Shown here: piece after piece, positions 50,248 to 61,177 of the stretch
How the letters are laid out: every line of letters starts with the position of its first letter
Position numbering within the stretch: the stretch's first letter is position 1
NCBI GenBank assembly: GCA_905250025.1
Contig: CAJNOJ010000299.1
Location: 1 to 64,000, forward strand
DNA: 64,000 nucleotides
Source: Adineta ricciae
Taxonomy: Eukaryota; Rotifera; Eurotatoria; Adinetida; Adinetidae
Direction: 5' to 3'
Made by a program: the position numbers and the translations under genes
The notes under the pieces: model-generated
The model's database searches: none
The model's input: the letters and a program-made list of their open reading frames with translations, nothing else
What the model was told of the DNA's origin: nothing

Positions 50248-51311
50248 TTAAGAAATCATGTTAATAGTGGTCAAACCAATATTCTTGCCATGTCTAGGAT
50301 GAACTCTGGCCTTTTGTATTGCGAATATTTTCAAAAACTCTCTTCGAAAATTACGATTCCAAACAATTGATACATAAAATGTTCCAGCAGCAAACAAGTA
50401 GGAACTCAATCGAATAAATCCAATAATTAACTCTTCTCAAGCGATACGCAAAGTTGATTTTATCCATCCATCAGTAAACAAAGCATAAAGAATATATATT
50501 CCGTATGGAACATAATTGATAACAGCAAGAACCGATTGTGTAAATAACATGATTGATAGTTGAGAATCAATCTCTTCGTTGATTCCTTGATTTTGTAGAG
50601 CTGCGTGCCGTTGACTAACACTTCGAATAGTGTGCCAAAGTAGAGCAGTCAGGACGATAACTAGCAAAGGTGCGCCTACTGCGGTAAGTGCCATGTCCAG
50701 ATAAGTATCAAAGACCCTATAGAATCCTTCTTCGGCTTCGCAAGATCTATGTACATTCGTGTACAAAACTAATCGATGCGTACTGACTGCAATCCAAAGA
50801 ACAAAGTTTGCTACGACAAGCTTATAAGCAAGAGGAACACGATTGCTCCATAGTCGTAGTTCTAAAAAGGTGATAAATAAATGATCGACGGCTATTGAAT
50901 GAAAACGAATTTTCACTTACTGTTTGAGCGTTGTGCCGAGAGAATTCTGTCCAGTGTTGCGAATAGAAACATAGTGTTTTCACTCTGATACATCACCATC
51001 GAGATAAACTCTCGAATTCGACAAAATACATTCGATATATCCATCAATGATACGTTAAAACCACTTTCCAGGATACGCGTCAAGAGAATGCAGTTTAGAA
51101 TGAATAAACTAGCAATAGTTCCCCAAAATAGATAAATGAAACAAGCTTGTCGACGATAAGTTTGTGAACGAAAGACGAGTATGTTTCCCATACATCCGAT
51201 ATTTCCAGCCACAAATAAAAATATACCACCAACGATCGTTACGTAAACAGTGGCATTTTCAAGCATATTTTCCAAGGTACTAGACGAACTCATTACTGTC
51301 TTATTTTCCAT
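50248..51311 (-). pseudogene. rhodopsin-type GPCR, complete length but with one nonsense codon (copy 2)
   Basis: Exon 1 51311-50921, a 59-nt intron, exon 2 from 50861. TM1 GGIFLFVAGNIGCMGNILVF; CFIYLFWGTIASLFILNC; TM3 end FATLDRILSAQRS, with LDR where most family members have DRY; TM5 VGAPLLVIVLTALLW; TM6 FTQSVLAVINYVPYGIYIL. A TGA at 50437-50439 (within LRIA-stop) replaces the TGG present in copy 1. Beyond it the frame continues through TM7 to a TAA at 50248-50250. The nonsense change removes TM7 and the tail. Exon 1 has the same length (391 nt) as in the intact paralogue at 58538-59573. Confidence 0.8.
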
Positions 51312-52678
51312 GATGCTCAAGAAAGATATTCCTTGTTTTCTGCAATGATTCAGTTACCTCTGGGCATTGTTGTAACTTACTATATGCAGAATACACTTCA
51401 GGAAATGAAAAAGAAATGCTAACGATATTTTTCAGGCGACGTTGTATGTATGAAGTTCTTTCAAGTGTGCGTTAATAATATTAACATCTACTGCTAATTA
51501 GTTTCTCTCCTCAATCTTTCCAATGGCGTCTTATTCAACGAATACAATAAACGCTTTCCTCACTTGTGCCCCGTTATTTTGCGATATTATTTCATTCAAA
51601 GTATAGTGTAGTGAGGATCTGTGTAGAAAGGAGTCGCAACATATGAAACAATGTGCTGAAGAGAATACAATATTCATATTGTCATTCCGTAATTCATTGA
51701 CTAAATGCAACACATTGCAGAAATATCTATTCGAATCAACTGATGAGCGTTTCTTTTTCGACGTTCTTCTTATCGTTGTTGATGTTGATTTTGACCTTGA
51801 ATACTATGTATTCCTGTACGTTCCACTAATTGACGAATATTTCGAACTGCATACAAACAAAAGTAAAGCATGACAAAGTAGTGAACCTATCCTATATGCA
51901 GTCAAATTCGATATGGCAAACAAAGTCTAATACATGTCTGGCATTTTTTTGACAAGCATGTTTATTGACGTATAGAAATAGGATGAAAACATATGCTAAC
52001 CGGTAAAATCACAAATGGTATGGTGTGAGTATAGCAACACGGGAACTACTAAGAGCATGGAGTCTTGTAGACGGTGAAACTACATTAGAAACTATAAAAA
52101 TAATTGCTAAAGCCATGCAAATCGTATCCTAGAAGAACATATTCAAAATTAGTTGATATTTTATAATGAAAAAATTTCGTTTTTTTTACCTTGTCTACAT
52201 GAACATGAGCGTAAGCATTTTACATGATATTTATGAATTCAAGTGATAATAATCACAGCTTCTATGAGATTTAAATCTGATGATGTCATTCGAACCAACA
52301 ATAATGTTTAAACAGGAGGTAGAACTCTATCTTACATTTAACAACTATCATCTATGTCATATGGACAAACTTTTCGAAAAGAAAGAGTTATAATTAGGAT
52401 GAGTTTTTCAAAACCGCCGTGTTGCAACAAAAAAGATTTCTTTTAAAAGACAGATTTTGCGTGTTATTTTATTCATAGATTGATTTTCAAGTTTTATTTT
52501 TATCTATCAATTTAAGAGAAAGAAAACAATTAATTTTGTGGGTGTTTACTTCCGTTCTGCCGCATTACATATTTTTTGTCTTACACATTAATCACGTGCC
52601 GTAGGTAATTTCTAACGCGTCATTGCATGATGCAACGAAAATGAAATATTATGCTCTCTGGACAAAAAAAAAAACTAC
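51312..52678. other. intergenic sequence, no gene recognised
   Basis: AT-rich and without convincing coding sequence. It separates the divergent GPCR (-) and FEM-1-like (+) genes and so should contain both promoters. Confidence 0.45.
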
Positions 52679-52918
52679 ATAAAACGCAGAGATTGGACAA
52701 GTACCAGTACTTGTACTTTTTTTACTTAAGTACCGGTACTTTTCTAATGTATTGTGTAGGGTACTCAAGAAAGTACCGGTACTTGAGTAAAAAAATACTG
52801 TGTACTTTCAACATCAAGTACTAAGTACCTTTTAGTTAGTACCAGTACTTGTACTTTCTTACTCAAGTACTGGTACTTTTTTAAGTACTGTACTAAGTAT
52901 CCAATGTCTGATAAAACG
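52679..52918. mobile_element. hAT-type MITE with perfect 8-bp target-site duplication
   Basis: The element is 52687-52910 (224 bp). It begins CAGAGATTGGACA and ends with the reverse complement of CAGACATTGGATA (11 of 13 matching). It is flanked on both sides by ATAAAACG (52679-52686 and 52911-52918), an exact 8-bp duplication as made by hAT transposases. The body consists of alternating AAGTACCGGTACTT / AGTACTTGTACTTT palindromes, typical of hAT-derived MITEs in animals. No coding capacity. It lies ~75 bp upstream of the start codon of the FEM-1-like gene. Confidence 0.9.
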
Positions 52919-52991
52919 TTGAAACACATTGAAAAACGCAATATTGTAGATACATTTTTAGTAATATTCAATTCACAATTCAAACAGTTCT

Positions 52992-55900
52992 ATGTCGAAA
53001 CAGCAGTATATTCTCGATATATTCGATACACGACACGATGATCAACGTCATCAACGTTATACACATGGCCTACGTGCAAGAAAAAACAAATATCTAAGGC
53101 CACGGCAATTAACGTCATGTACGTAACGTATTTCCTTTTTCATCGTTGAATAATGCATACTTTCTAGATGCTCCGAAGCGCTCTCGATCGATTACACGAT
53201 CAGAAAAAGCAGAAGAACTAATTGATGATCAAGACTATGGTTATCTCCTTGATGAATTCTATTATTCTCTTGTGAAAAAGTATTATTCTTCTTCCGAGTA
53301 TCGTTACGATACACACCCATATGACCTCAGCATATCAAGAGCTATTCGATTGAACGATGTTGACTTTCTTGGTGTAGCTATTCGACAGTTACAATTGAAT
53401 CATCAACAAAGGAATGTCAATCGTACAGATAGACGAAATCGAGCATTTGAACATTATATACACTATGATCGTCATACGATGCTCACTGATGCACTTGTGC
53501 ATGCGGGTCCACAGTGTGCCGAAGTTATATTAGATGGCGTATACGATGGTTTTATCTATTCGACAATCATTGATCATGTTACTGGTAATGGAAGAACTGC
53601 TCTTTGGTATGCTTGCGAAAAAGGTTATTTTGATCTCGTCCGTGAACTTGTCGAACGTGCACATGCAAATGTAAATAAATGTGGAGTCTTATTGGTTGCG
53701 CTCCAAAAAAATCACAAAGGAATTGTAAATTATCTGTTAAGTCAAGGATGTGATCCTAATCGACGAGTAAAAAATTATAATGAAAGTGCATTACATATCG
53801 CCTCGCGTCGAAATCAACTTGATATGGTTGATCAACTGTTGAAATATGGTGCTAATCCCAATGTACTTGATTATAAGAAAAGGACGCCTCTGGATTATGC
53901 TATACATAAAAAACATATCGAGATAGCTCGAATTCTGATTCAGTATCATAATGGACGTTTTATTATGAGTCAAACAGGATATACACCGTTGATGTTAGCA
54001 GCTAGTTGTAATAACAAACCTATTGTGAATTTACTTTTGAAGATATTACCTGATCAACAAATTTTAGACGAATTAGCTCTTTTGGCGTGTCGATATATAA
54101 TTGATGGGAATCGGAGTAAATGCGACGAAGCGTATTGTTACCTCGAGAAAGCACTAAGTCGAGCAGTACCATCGTGTATCAATACTCCTTGTGAAGCTTA
54201 TGAATTTGTTACTGAATGTCAAACACTCGATGAACTTGTGTCAATACGAAATAATGATAACAAATTACGAATGTATGCATTAGTTGTTAGTGAACGACTT
54301 TTACTTCGAAAAGGTGAACTTAAACATCTTCTTACCTTGATTATAAAACAAAGTGATGTGTACAGATGGCAAAGATTATTCTATCGTTGTTTACAATTAC
54401 GAATGCGTGCCTATGAGTTGCTATTACAAGCAGAAGCTAATCGTAAATATGATATCAAAGTATGTGAAGAGTATCTTGCTCCAATTGTGAGTAGTTTATA
54501 CAAAATATTGGAAACAGAGCGTAGAATATCTGTTCATTTGCTGGTGCGTATTTGGTCATGGGTGTTCGACAGGAAACTATGTCCCCTTTTGTTCAAGCTT
54601 CTAATGATAATTTTTTATGTAAGTATAGTATATTGTTGAAGAAACAATTTCGTTTTTTTTTCCTATTATTTATAGCTTTTGGAAACGGGAAATACTGCTA
54701 GCAACGAAAAATATATTCTTATCAGTCTCATTGTACAACTTGTGCGTAAGAAGATTATTATCCATCGAGGACTTACTCTGCTGGGATATTTTGTTAAGCG
54801 AATTGCATCCAATGCGAATGATCTTACATGTGCTTCTGTTAAGTAAGTTTTCCTATAGTGGAATGCAAAAATTTGAGAAAATAATTTATGCTTATTCTAG
54901 TATACCAACATTGTCCATTATTCGATTGTTGATATATGCTGGAGCAGACGTGAATGAAACTAACTTATATTCAAAGTCAACACCATTACATTTGCTCTCG
55001 ACGTGTGATAACGAAAATGGAGCAAAATCAGCAATTCAACTTCTTTTGGACGCTGATGCACATATAGATTGTATAAATGCTCGTGGTTATCGACCAGACG
55101 ATAACACTTATAACCTTGAAATCAAGGAATTCTTACGAAGTCATCGAACAATTTCACTCAAATGCTTATGCGCACGTTTAATTGTTTCAAACAATTTACC
55201 CCATAAACATTGTCTTTCAGCAGATATTATTCAATTTGTACAAANGACGCCTCTGGATTATGCTATACATAAAAAACATATCGAGATAGCTCGAATTCTG
55301 ATTCAGTATCATAATGGACGTTTTATTATGAGTCAAACAGGATACACACCGTTGATGTTAGCAGCTAGTTGTAATAACAAACCTATCATGAATTTGCTTC
55401 TGCAGATATTACCTGATGAACAAATTTTAGAAGAAGTAGTTCTTTTGGCTTGTCGATATACAATAGATGGGAATCGGAGTAAACGCGATGAAGCATATTG
55501 TTATTTTGAGAAAGCACTAAGTCGAACACCGCCATCGTCTATCAATGCACCTTGTGAAGCTTATGAATTTGTTACTGAATGTCAAACACTCGACGAACTT
55601 GCTTCGATACGAGATAATGATAATAAATTACGAATGTATGCATTAGTTATTAGTGAACGACTTCTTCTTCAAAAAGATGAACTTAAACATCTTCTTACCT
55701 TGATTATAAAACAAAGTAATGTCTACAGATGGCAGAGATTATTCCATCGTTGTTTACAATTACGAATGTATGCCTATGAATTGCTTTTACAAGCAGAAAC
55801 TAATCGCAAATATCATATCAAAATATGTGAAGAATATCTTGTTCTAATTGTGAGCAGTTTATATAAAATATTGGAAACAGAAAGTAGAATATCTGTTCAT

Positions 55901-56626
55901 TTACTGGTGCGTATTTGGTCATGGGTGTTCGAGAGAAAAATATGTTCTCTTTTGTTCAAGCTACTAATGATGATATTTTATGTAAGAAGTATATTCTTGA
56001 ACAAATAATTTCATTCTTTGTCTCAATTATTTAGCTTTTGGAAACGAAAACTACTGATGGTAACGAAAGATATATTCTTATCAGTCTCATTGTACAACTT
56101 GTGCATAAGAAGATTATTATCCATCGAGGACTAACTCTGCTAGGATATTTTGTTAAGCGAATTACATCCAATGCAAATGATCTTACATGTGCTTCTGTTA
56201 AGTAAGCTTTCTTATAGTGGAATGCAAAAATTTGAGAAAACAATTTATGCTTATTCTAGTATACCAACATTGTCCATTATTCGATTGTTGATATATGCTG
56301 GAGCAGACGTGAATGAAACTAACTTATATTCAAAGTCAACACCATTACATTTGCTCTCTACGTGTGATAACGAAAATAGAGCAAAATCAGCAATTCAACT
56401 TCTTTTGGATGCCGATGCACACATAGATTGTATTAATGCTCGTGGTTATCGACCAGACGATAACACTTATAACCTTGAAATCAAGGAATTCTTACGAAGT
56501 CATCGAACAATTTCACTCAAATGCTTATGCGCACGTTTAATTGTTTCAAACAATTTACCCCATAAACATTGTCTTTCAGCAGATATTATTCAATTTGTAC
56601 AAATGCATAGTCGAGAGAAAAGCTGA
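52992..56626 (+). CDS. FEM-1-like ankyrin-repeat protein (CRL2 substrate receptor), carrying a scaffold duplication
   Basis: Exons 52992-53118, 53168-54618, 54676-54842, 54901-55244; the 3' end is supplied by the second allele (55246-55981, 56035-56201, 56260-56626). A merged model is 2112 nt, 703 aa, all phases consistent, introns 49-58 nt. Ankyrin repeats: TALWYACEKGYFDLVREL, LHIASRRNQLDMVDQLL, TPLDYAIHKKHIEIARIL, TPLMLAASCNNKPIVNLL. A mid region LRMYALVVSERLLL corresponds to FEM1 'ESIRQD..L.M..L..RER'. C-terminal ankyrins (RLLIYAGADVNE, LLLDADAHID) lead to ISLKCLCARLIVSNN, which matches the FEM1 C-terminus (ISLKCLAARAV). FEM1 proteins recognise C-degrons for CUL2 ligases. The N-terminus before the first repeat is longer and less conserved. 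Confidence 0.8.
55245..56603. repeat. block 5: assembly junction and second copy of 53883-55244
   Basis: n at 55245. 55246-56603 repeats 53883-55244 (from GACGCCTCTGG to CAATTTGTACAAA) with both introns conserved. The copy then continues alone to the stop at 56626. Both copies remain open, which fits two alleles. Confidence 0.87.
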
Positions 56627-57000
56627 TAGTTCGGTTTGTCTTATTCGGTCATTTTTTAAAGTAAATTTTAAAAAAAGATCTTTATGATTTAAACCGAATG
56701 ACGGTGGTATTCCATCACACTATCTGAATTGAAGCTTTCCATAAAAGAATCCTATATATGTGTAATATGGTTCTGCACGTGAACATTTTTACAGTTGTTA
56801 TCCTGGTTAATTGGTTTCTCACAACGGTAAAATACATTTGATATCTTTCTTCAACTATGAGCGGTGTCACATGGTTGACTCATCTATTGAAATGCTTCTT
56901 GCTGACGTATGATCAGATGTAGTTTCATATATACATATTGATGATATTGCTCGTGCTTTTCTTCGTCTTAACAATCGTTTAAATTAAATAATCTTGTCTA
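56627..57000. other. intergenic sequence between the FEM-1-like gene and the kelch relic
   Basis: AT-rich; no gene seen. Confidence 0.4.
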
Positions 57001-57002
57001 TT

Positions 57003-57042
57003 CACACCCTCACACCCTCACCCTCACCCACACCCTCAGAAG
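57003..57042 (-). repeat. telomere-like G-rich tract (GGGTGTG / GGGTGAG units)
   Basis: On the minus strand the tract reads GGGTGTGGGTGAGGGTGAGG and onward to TGTGAGGGTGTG. It mixes TGTGGG, the telomeric unit reported for the bdelloid Adineta vaga, with TGAGGG variants. It begins exactly where the kelch-type coding similarity stops. The G-rich strand points away from the kelch gene, the polarity expected if repeats were added to a broken end. It is short, and a chance simple repeat is possible. Confidence 0.5.
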
Positions 57043-57694
57043 TGTCATTATATCCACCGGTAACTAATAGTTTTCCATTTCGCAATAGGGTTGCTGTATG
57101 TTCAGCACGTTCTTCTTACATATTTCGGATAGTTGTCCAATTACGTATTGATGGATCATATAATTCCACTGAATCGGTATAGCCATCGTGACCAATTCCA
57201 CCTCAAGCCAATATTCTATCATCGGGCAGTGCAGACAATGTATAAAATTCTCGTACAGTTTCCATACTACCCGTTGATGGTTCATAAATTTCAGCATTGT
57301 CTAGATAAAATTGTCCAGTATATCCAGCAGCGACTAATACTTTCTTGTTGTTTGATACCGAAGCTGCATGTCGATATCGTACTTGTGTCATATTACCAAT
57401 ATTACGCGATGCTAAAGGTTAAACAATAGCGTCAGTATTCCGATATAAGAATATCTCACAAAATCTCTCAGAGGTTGTTGTTGCTGTTACTGTCATCGTG
57501 GATGTGATTGTAGTGTCAGTGGTTTCAGCTTTGTTTGATTTACGAAGCGCTAACACTAATGCCAACGATAAAATGATTATAAATATTATTATAATCACAG
57601 ATATACAAATGAGTTTAATTCCACGACCTTGCCAATATTGATAAATTTTGAGTTTCTTATGAGTGCTCTCGCTAAATGCTGATTCACGTTGCAT
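57040..57694 (-). pseudogene. broken membrane-anchored kelch-repeat gene
   Basis: ATG 57694; cytoplasmic lysine-rich start, a TM helix (ICISVIIIIFIIILSLALVLAL), a Thr-rich stalk, then a stop at 57419. Further on the same strand come kelch units: HAASVSNNKKVLVAAGY, NAEIYEPSTGSM, a TGA (57203-57205) where ILATGG is expected, SVELYDPSIRNW, another stop, HTATLLRNGKLLVTGGY. Similarity ends in the G-rich tract at 57042. At least three in-frame stops and the loss of most of the propeller make it nonfunctional. A first intron cannot be excluded, but it would not remove the downstream stops. Confidence 0.72.
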
Positions 57695-58537
57695 ATTATA
57701 TACTCAACAAAAAAAGATGTACAATGATCTGTCAGTCTCTTTTATATTACAGCATAGTATCTAAATATGCCTAGCATCATCTCAAGTAAACATACCCATA
57801 TATGTTATCATCACAGGGTACGGTGGTAGTGTCGAGATGAGTGTAATGATGCAAAATTCTTTTTTTTTCAACATAATTCTAAGTTAATACTATCATAATT
57901 TTGCTACAGTTTAATCTAGACTTGTAGGAAAAGAACATTGATTTATGAAGACTGACAAAGCATACTGTAATTCACGAAAAGGAGATCCTATTGATTGCAT
58001 TCACAGCTAACAAGCGAGACTCACAGACGTGTTGGCCGTTGTTTTGGTATTCATCATCGTAGTCGATGAGGGTCGTTTATTTTTTTTGCAACAGCTTAAA
58101 AAAATTAGAAATTTCCAGAATCTGTTAGACGACGAAAGCTTTTTAATTGATTTTCTGATCCGCTTCAAAGCCTTAGTGGAAGATAATTCTTCATCTACTA
58201 TTCAACAAGTAGAATCTCTTAAATGATGGATGCAAAAATGGACTTTGAAGAAATTGGAAGAGTAGAAGTATCATCGAGAAAAGGGGAAATATCTCTAATT
58301 GACTCACACACGGGTACATTGTGTTTAAATTGCCCTTTAGTATGAATTGTATCACATGAATTTAACTGTAAACACTTGTCAACACTATTTCACCACTTTT
58401 CCTCCAGAAAAGAACGGCTATATCATTCTCGGAAGAGCTTATTACGAATAGAGTAGAAATCATATTTTTTATATTTAGTGAGAGGGATAACGATAGTTAA
58501 GATTACGTTTTGACAGTAACAGTGTTTAGATACTTGT
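57695..58537. other. intergenic sequence, no gene recognised
   Basis: An open stretch at 58029-58226 (+) has no motif and is not supported by splice sites. Nothing else of note. Confidence 0.35.
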
Positions 58538-59573
58538 CTATGATTTAATGTATACAGGATGAATTTTGCCTTTTTGTACTCGAACGATCTTGAGGAATTC
58601 TCTCCGAAAACTAGGATTCGATACCATTGATACATAGAAAGTACCGGCAGCAAACACGTATGAACCCAATCGAATAAAAGCTAGGATCAATTGTTCCCAG
58701 GCAACACGCCAAGGCGATTTTATCCATTCCTTTGTAAACATGGAATAGAGAATATAAACTCCATACGGCACATAATTGATAATAGCAAGAATCGATTGCA
58801 AGAGTAACATGATTGTTAATTGTGAATCCGTCTCTTGAAGATTTCCTTGAATTTTTAGAATTACACGTCGTTGATTGACATTTCGAATAGTGCACCGTAG
58901 TAAAACAGCCAACACAATAACAAGCAGAGGAGAAGCAATCGCTGAAAGAGATACATCCAAAGAAGTATCAAAAGTTCTATAGGATCCTTCTTCAGACCAG
59001 CAATAGCCATATACATTGGTGTACAAGATCAATCGATGACCTGTCATAAGCAACCAAACAAGAGCATTTCCGATTATGATTTTATAGGCAAGAGGCACGT
59101 GATTACTCCATTGCCGTAGCGCTAAAATATCAAAAGCGATGGTCGGTCCATTCCTACAGAATGAAGGTGTATTAGAACTTACTGATCGAGCGTTGTGCTG
59201 ACAAAATCTTGTCGAGAGTTGCGAATAAGAACAATGTATTTTCATTTTGATACATGAACAAAGAAATAAATTCTCGAATTCTACAGAATGTAAGTGATGC
59301 ATTCATTAGTGATATGCGAAAACCGCTTTCTAGTATCCGTGTCAAAAGAATACAATTGAGAATGAATAAACTAGCTATTGTTTCCCAGAAAAGATAAATG
59401 AAACAAGCTTGTCGACGATAGGTCTGAGATCGGAAGACGAGTATGTTGCCCATGCAACCAAAATTTCCGACTATGAATATGAATATTCCACCACAGATCG
59501 TTGTATAAGTGGTCAAATTCATGAGTGCGATTCGGAGACTGCTAGGTGTGTTGATTGTTGTAGTATTGTCCAT
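58538..59573 (-). CDS. rhodopsin-type GPCR, intact paralogue of 50248-51311
   Basis: Two exons, 59573-59183 and 59121-58538, with a 61-nt GT-AG intron (phase 1); 324 aa. TM1 GGIFIFIVGNFGCMGNILVF, TM2 FIYLFWETIASLFILNCILL, a long first loop with CRIREF, TM3 FLFATLDKILSAQ (the DRY position reads LDK), TM5 IASPLLVIVLAVLL, TM6 LLQSILAIINYVPYGVYIL, TM7 LAFIRLGSYVFAAGTFYVS. The intron position is identical to that of the paralogue. This divergent class lacks canonical DRY and NPxxY motifs. Ligand unknown; G-protein coupling is inferred from the seven-helix pattern only. Confidence 0.82.
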
Positions 59574-61177
59574 TTTAATGAAGAAAAATAACTGAGTTTA
59601 GCGCTTTATGACACGCGATACTGTGAGGGAGGTGGTTTAAAATAACTTTTATGAAGAATATATTTTTGGAATGTTGAAGGTGGAAAAGAAATTAGCAAAG
59701 CGCATCAAAGAAGAAAGTTTTTAATTAACTGAATAATCGATTTACAACTCTTAGTGAAAAAGTATCTCTCGTATAAAATCTATCAAAATGAGTCTTTCCT
59801 GCGCGAGTGGAATTTTTAAATGACAAAGAAGAACATCTACCATTGCTTTCTCAATATTTATTATTTATTGGTGACATCATAGGCGAATGTTTTTTCACAC
59901 GACTCGGCAGAACTTTAAGATGTCATAAAGAGAAATCAATAATAATCGTAGTCTAATCACCGACTTATTCGTGCTATCGACAAATAACGAGAGAGATTTT
60001 TTTTTCTACTAGAGAAATCATTAAGCAAGCAAGCAAGCGAGTCGCTTCCTCTTGTAAAAAACAGTATCAACTAAATACAAACGGAAAACAAAAAGTTGTG
60101 TACGGTTATAATGGTGGACTACTGATTTATTCACAATAACCATCAGTCATTACAAAGTTTCGAATGACTAAGAACACAATAAGCAGTGAATTGATATATT
60201 TACAATGAAGAAAAAGAATCGACACAACTATGGATTAACAGATACATAATCGATGTGGAAAGAAGTATTCAACGTGTTTCATCTGCATTGAATTGATTTT
60301 CTTTTTCTAAAAACATCATTTGTGTGAAGACATAGAATAAATATATCATGATAAAAACATATTCACAAAATTATAGGTAATGAGTAGCTAGTCACATTTA
60401 CTAGATATGATGCACGGAGAGTAATTATGTCAACGATGTGATAACGATTCGCGCTCCAGCGCTTTTCTTTTCCTGTCAAACATAGTATAGCTGTAAAATG
60501 CCTTTCGAATGTATACGCATTCGTTCTTTCACATGTGACATTCAACACCACATGTTTTTCTTTATCTCGTCTTTCGCTTTATCGTCATCGATTAACTTAT
60601 TCGTATATTTTAATGATATGTACACATTGCGAACGGATACGAACTTTTCGCGAAATCATCCTTTATCACTAGTTCTGTTATACGGACAAGTCAATTACTT
60701 CTTATATTGATTAATGTTGAAATGTTTTCATTAGACTCGATTGCTAGCGTCGACAACATGTGTAGAGTTAATAGACCTGCGACATTTTCATCAAGACAGA
60801 ATCGAAAGGAAAAAGAAAAGTATGTATCAGTATGTCTGTTGACAGCAATTGTTCGTTCCGTACAAATAAGCACTATAACACAATATCCGTTTATTATTCT
60901 ATACTAAGAAGAGAAAAAAAAATACATCAGACATTCTCTTCCTTTTGTATTACGTCCTTTGCGTGTTTCTTTTCTATGCCGTCAACGAAAGACATCGACT
61001 TGTCGGCGAAATACCAGAGAAATTCATGTCTTTTCAAATAACCTTTTCACACAAAACAATCGTCCCACATCTTTTAATTAGAATGAAACAAGATCTAAAA
61101 GATTAACCGATAGTGCAAGTGTATATAATTCGCAAGACTTACCCTTTTAGATATACAAATACCGAATCTTCTTCGAA
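59574..61177. other. intergenic sequence between divergent GPCR genes
   Basis: No gene recognised in about 1.6 kb. A TATATAA at ~61120, some 50 bases before the next ATG, is a candidate core promoter for the plus-strand receptor. Confidence 0.45.

Noticed and set aside
52687..52910. Palindromic AGTACCGGTACT array as a regulatory satellite or CRISPR-like array
   Set aside because: Spacers are irregular, and the termini plus the 8-bp duplication identify it as a hAT-type MITE.
22460..56603. Palindromic chromosome arrangement (allelic segments inverted on one molecule), as reported for a bdelloid
   Set aside because: All repeated blocks are in direct orientation.
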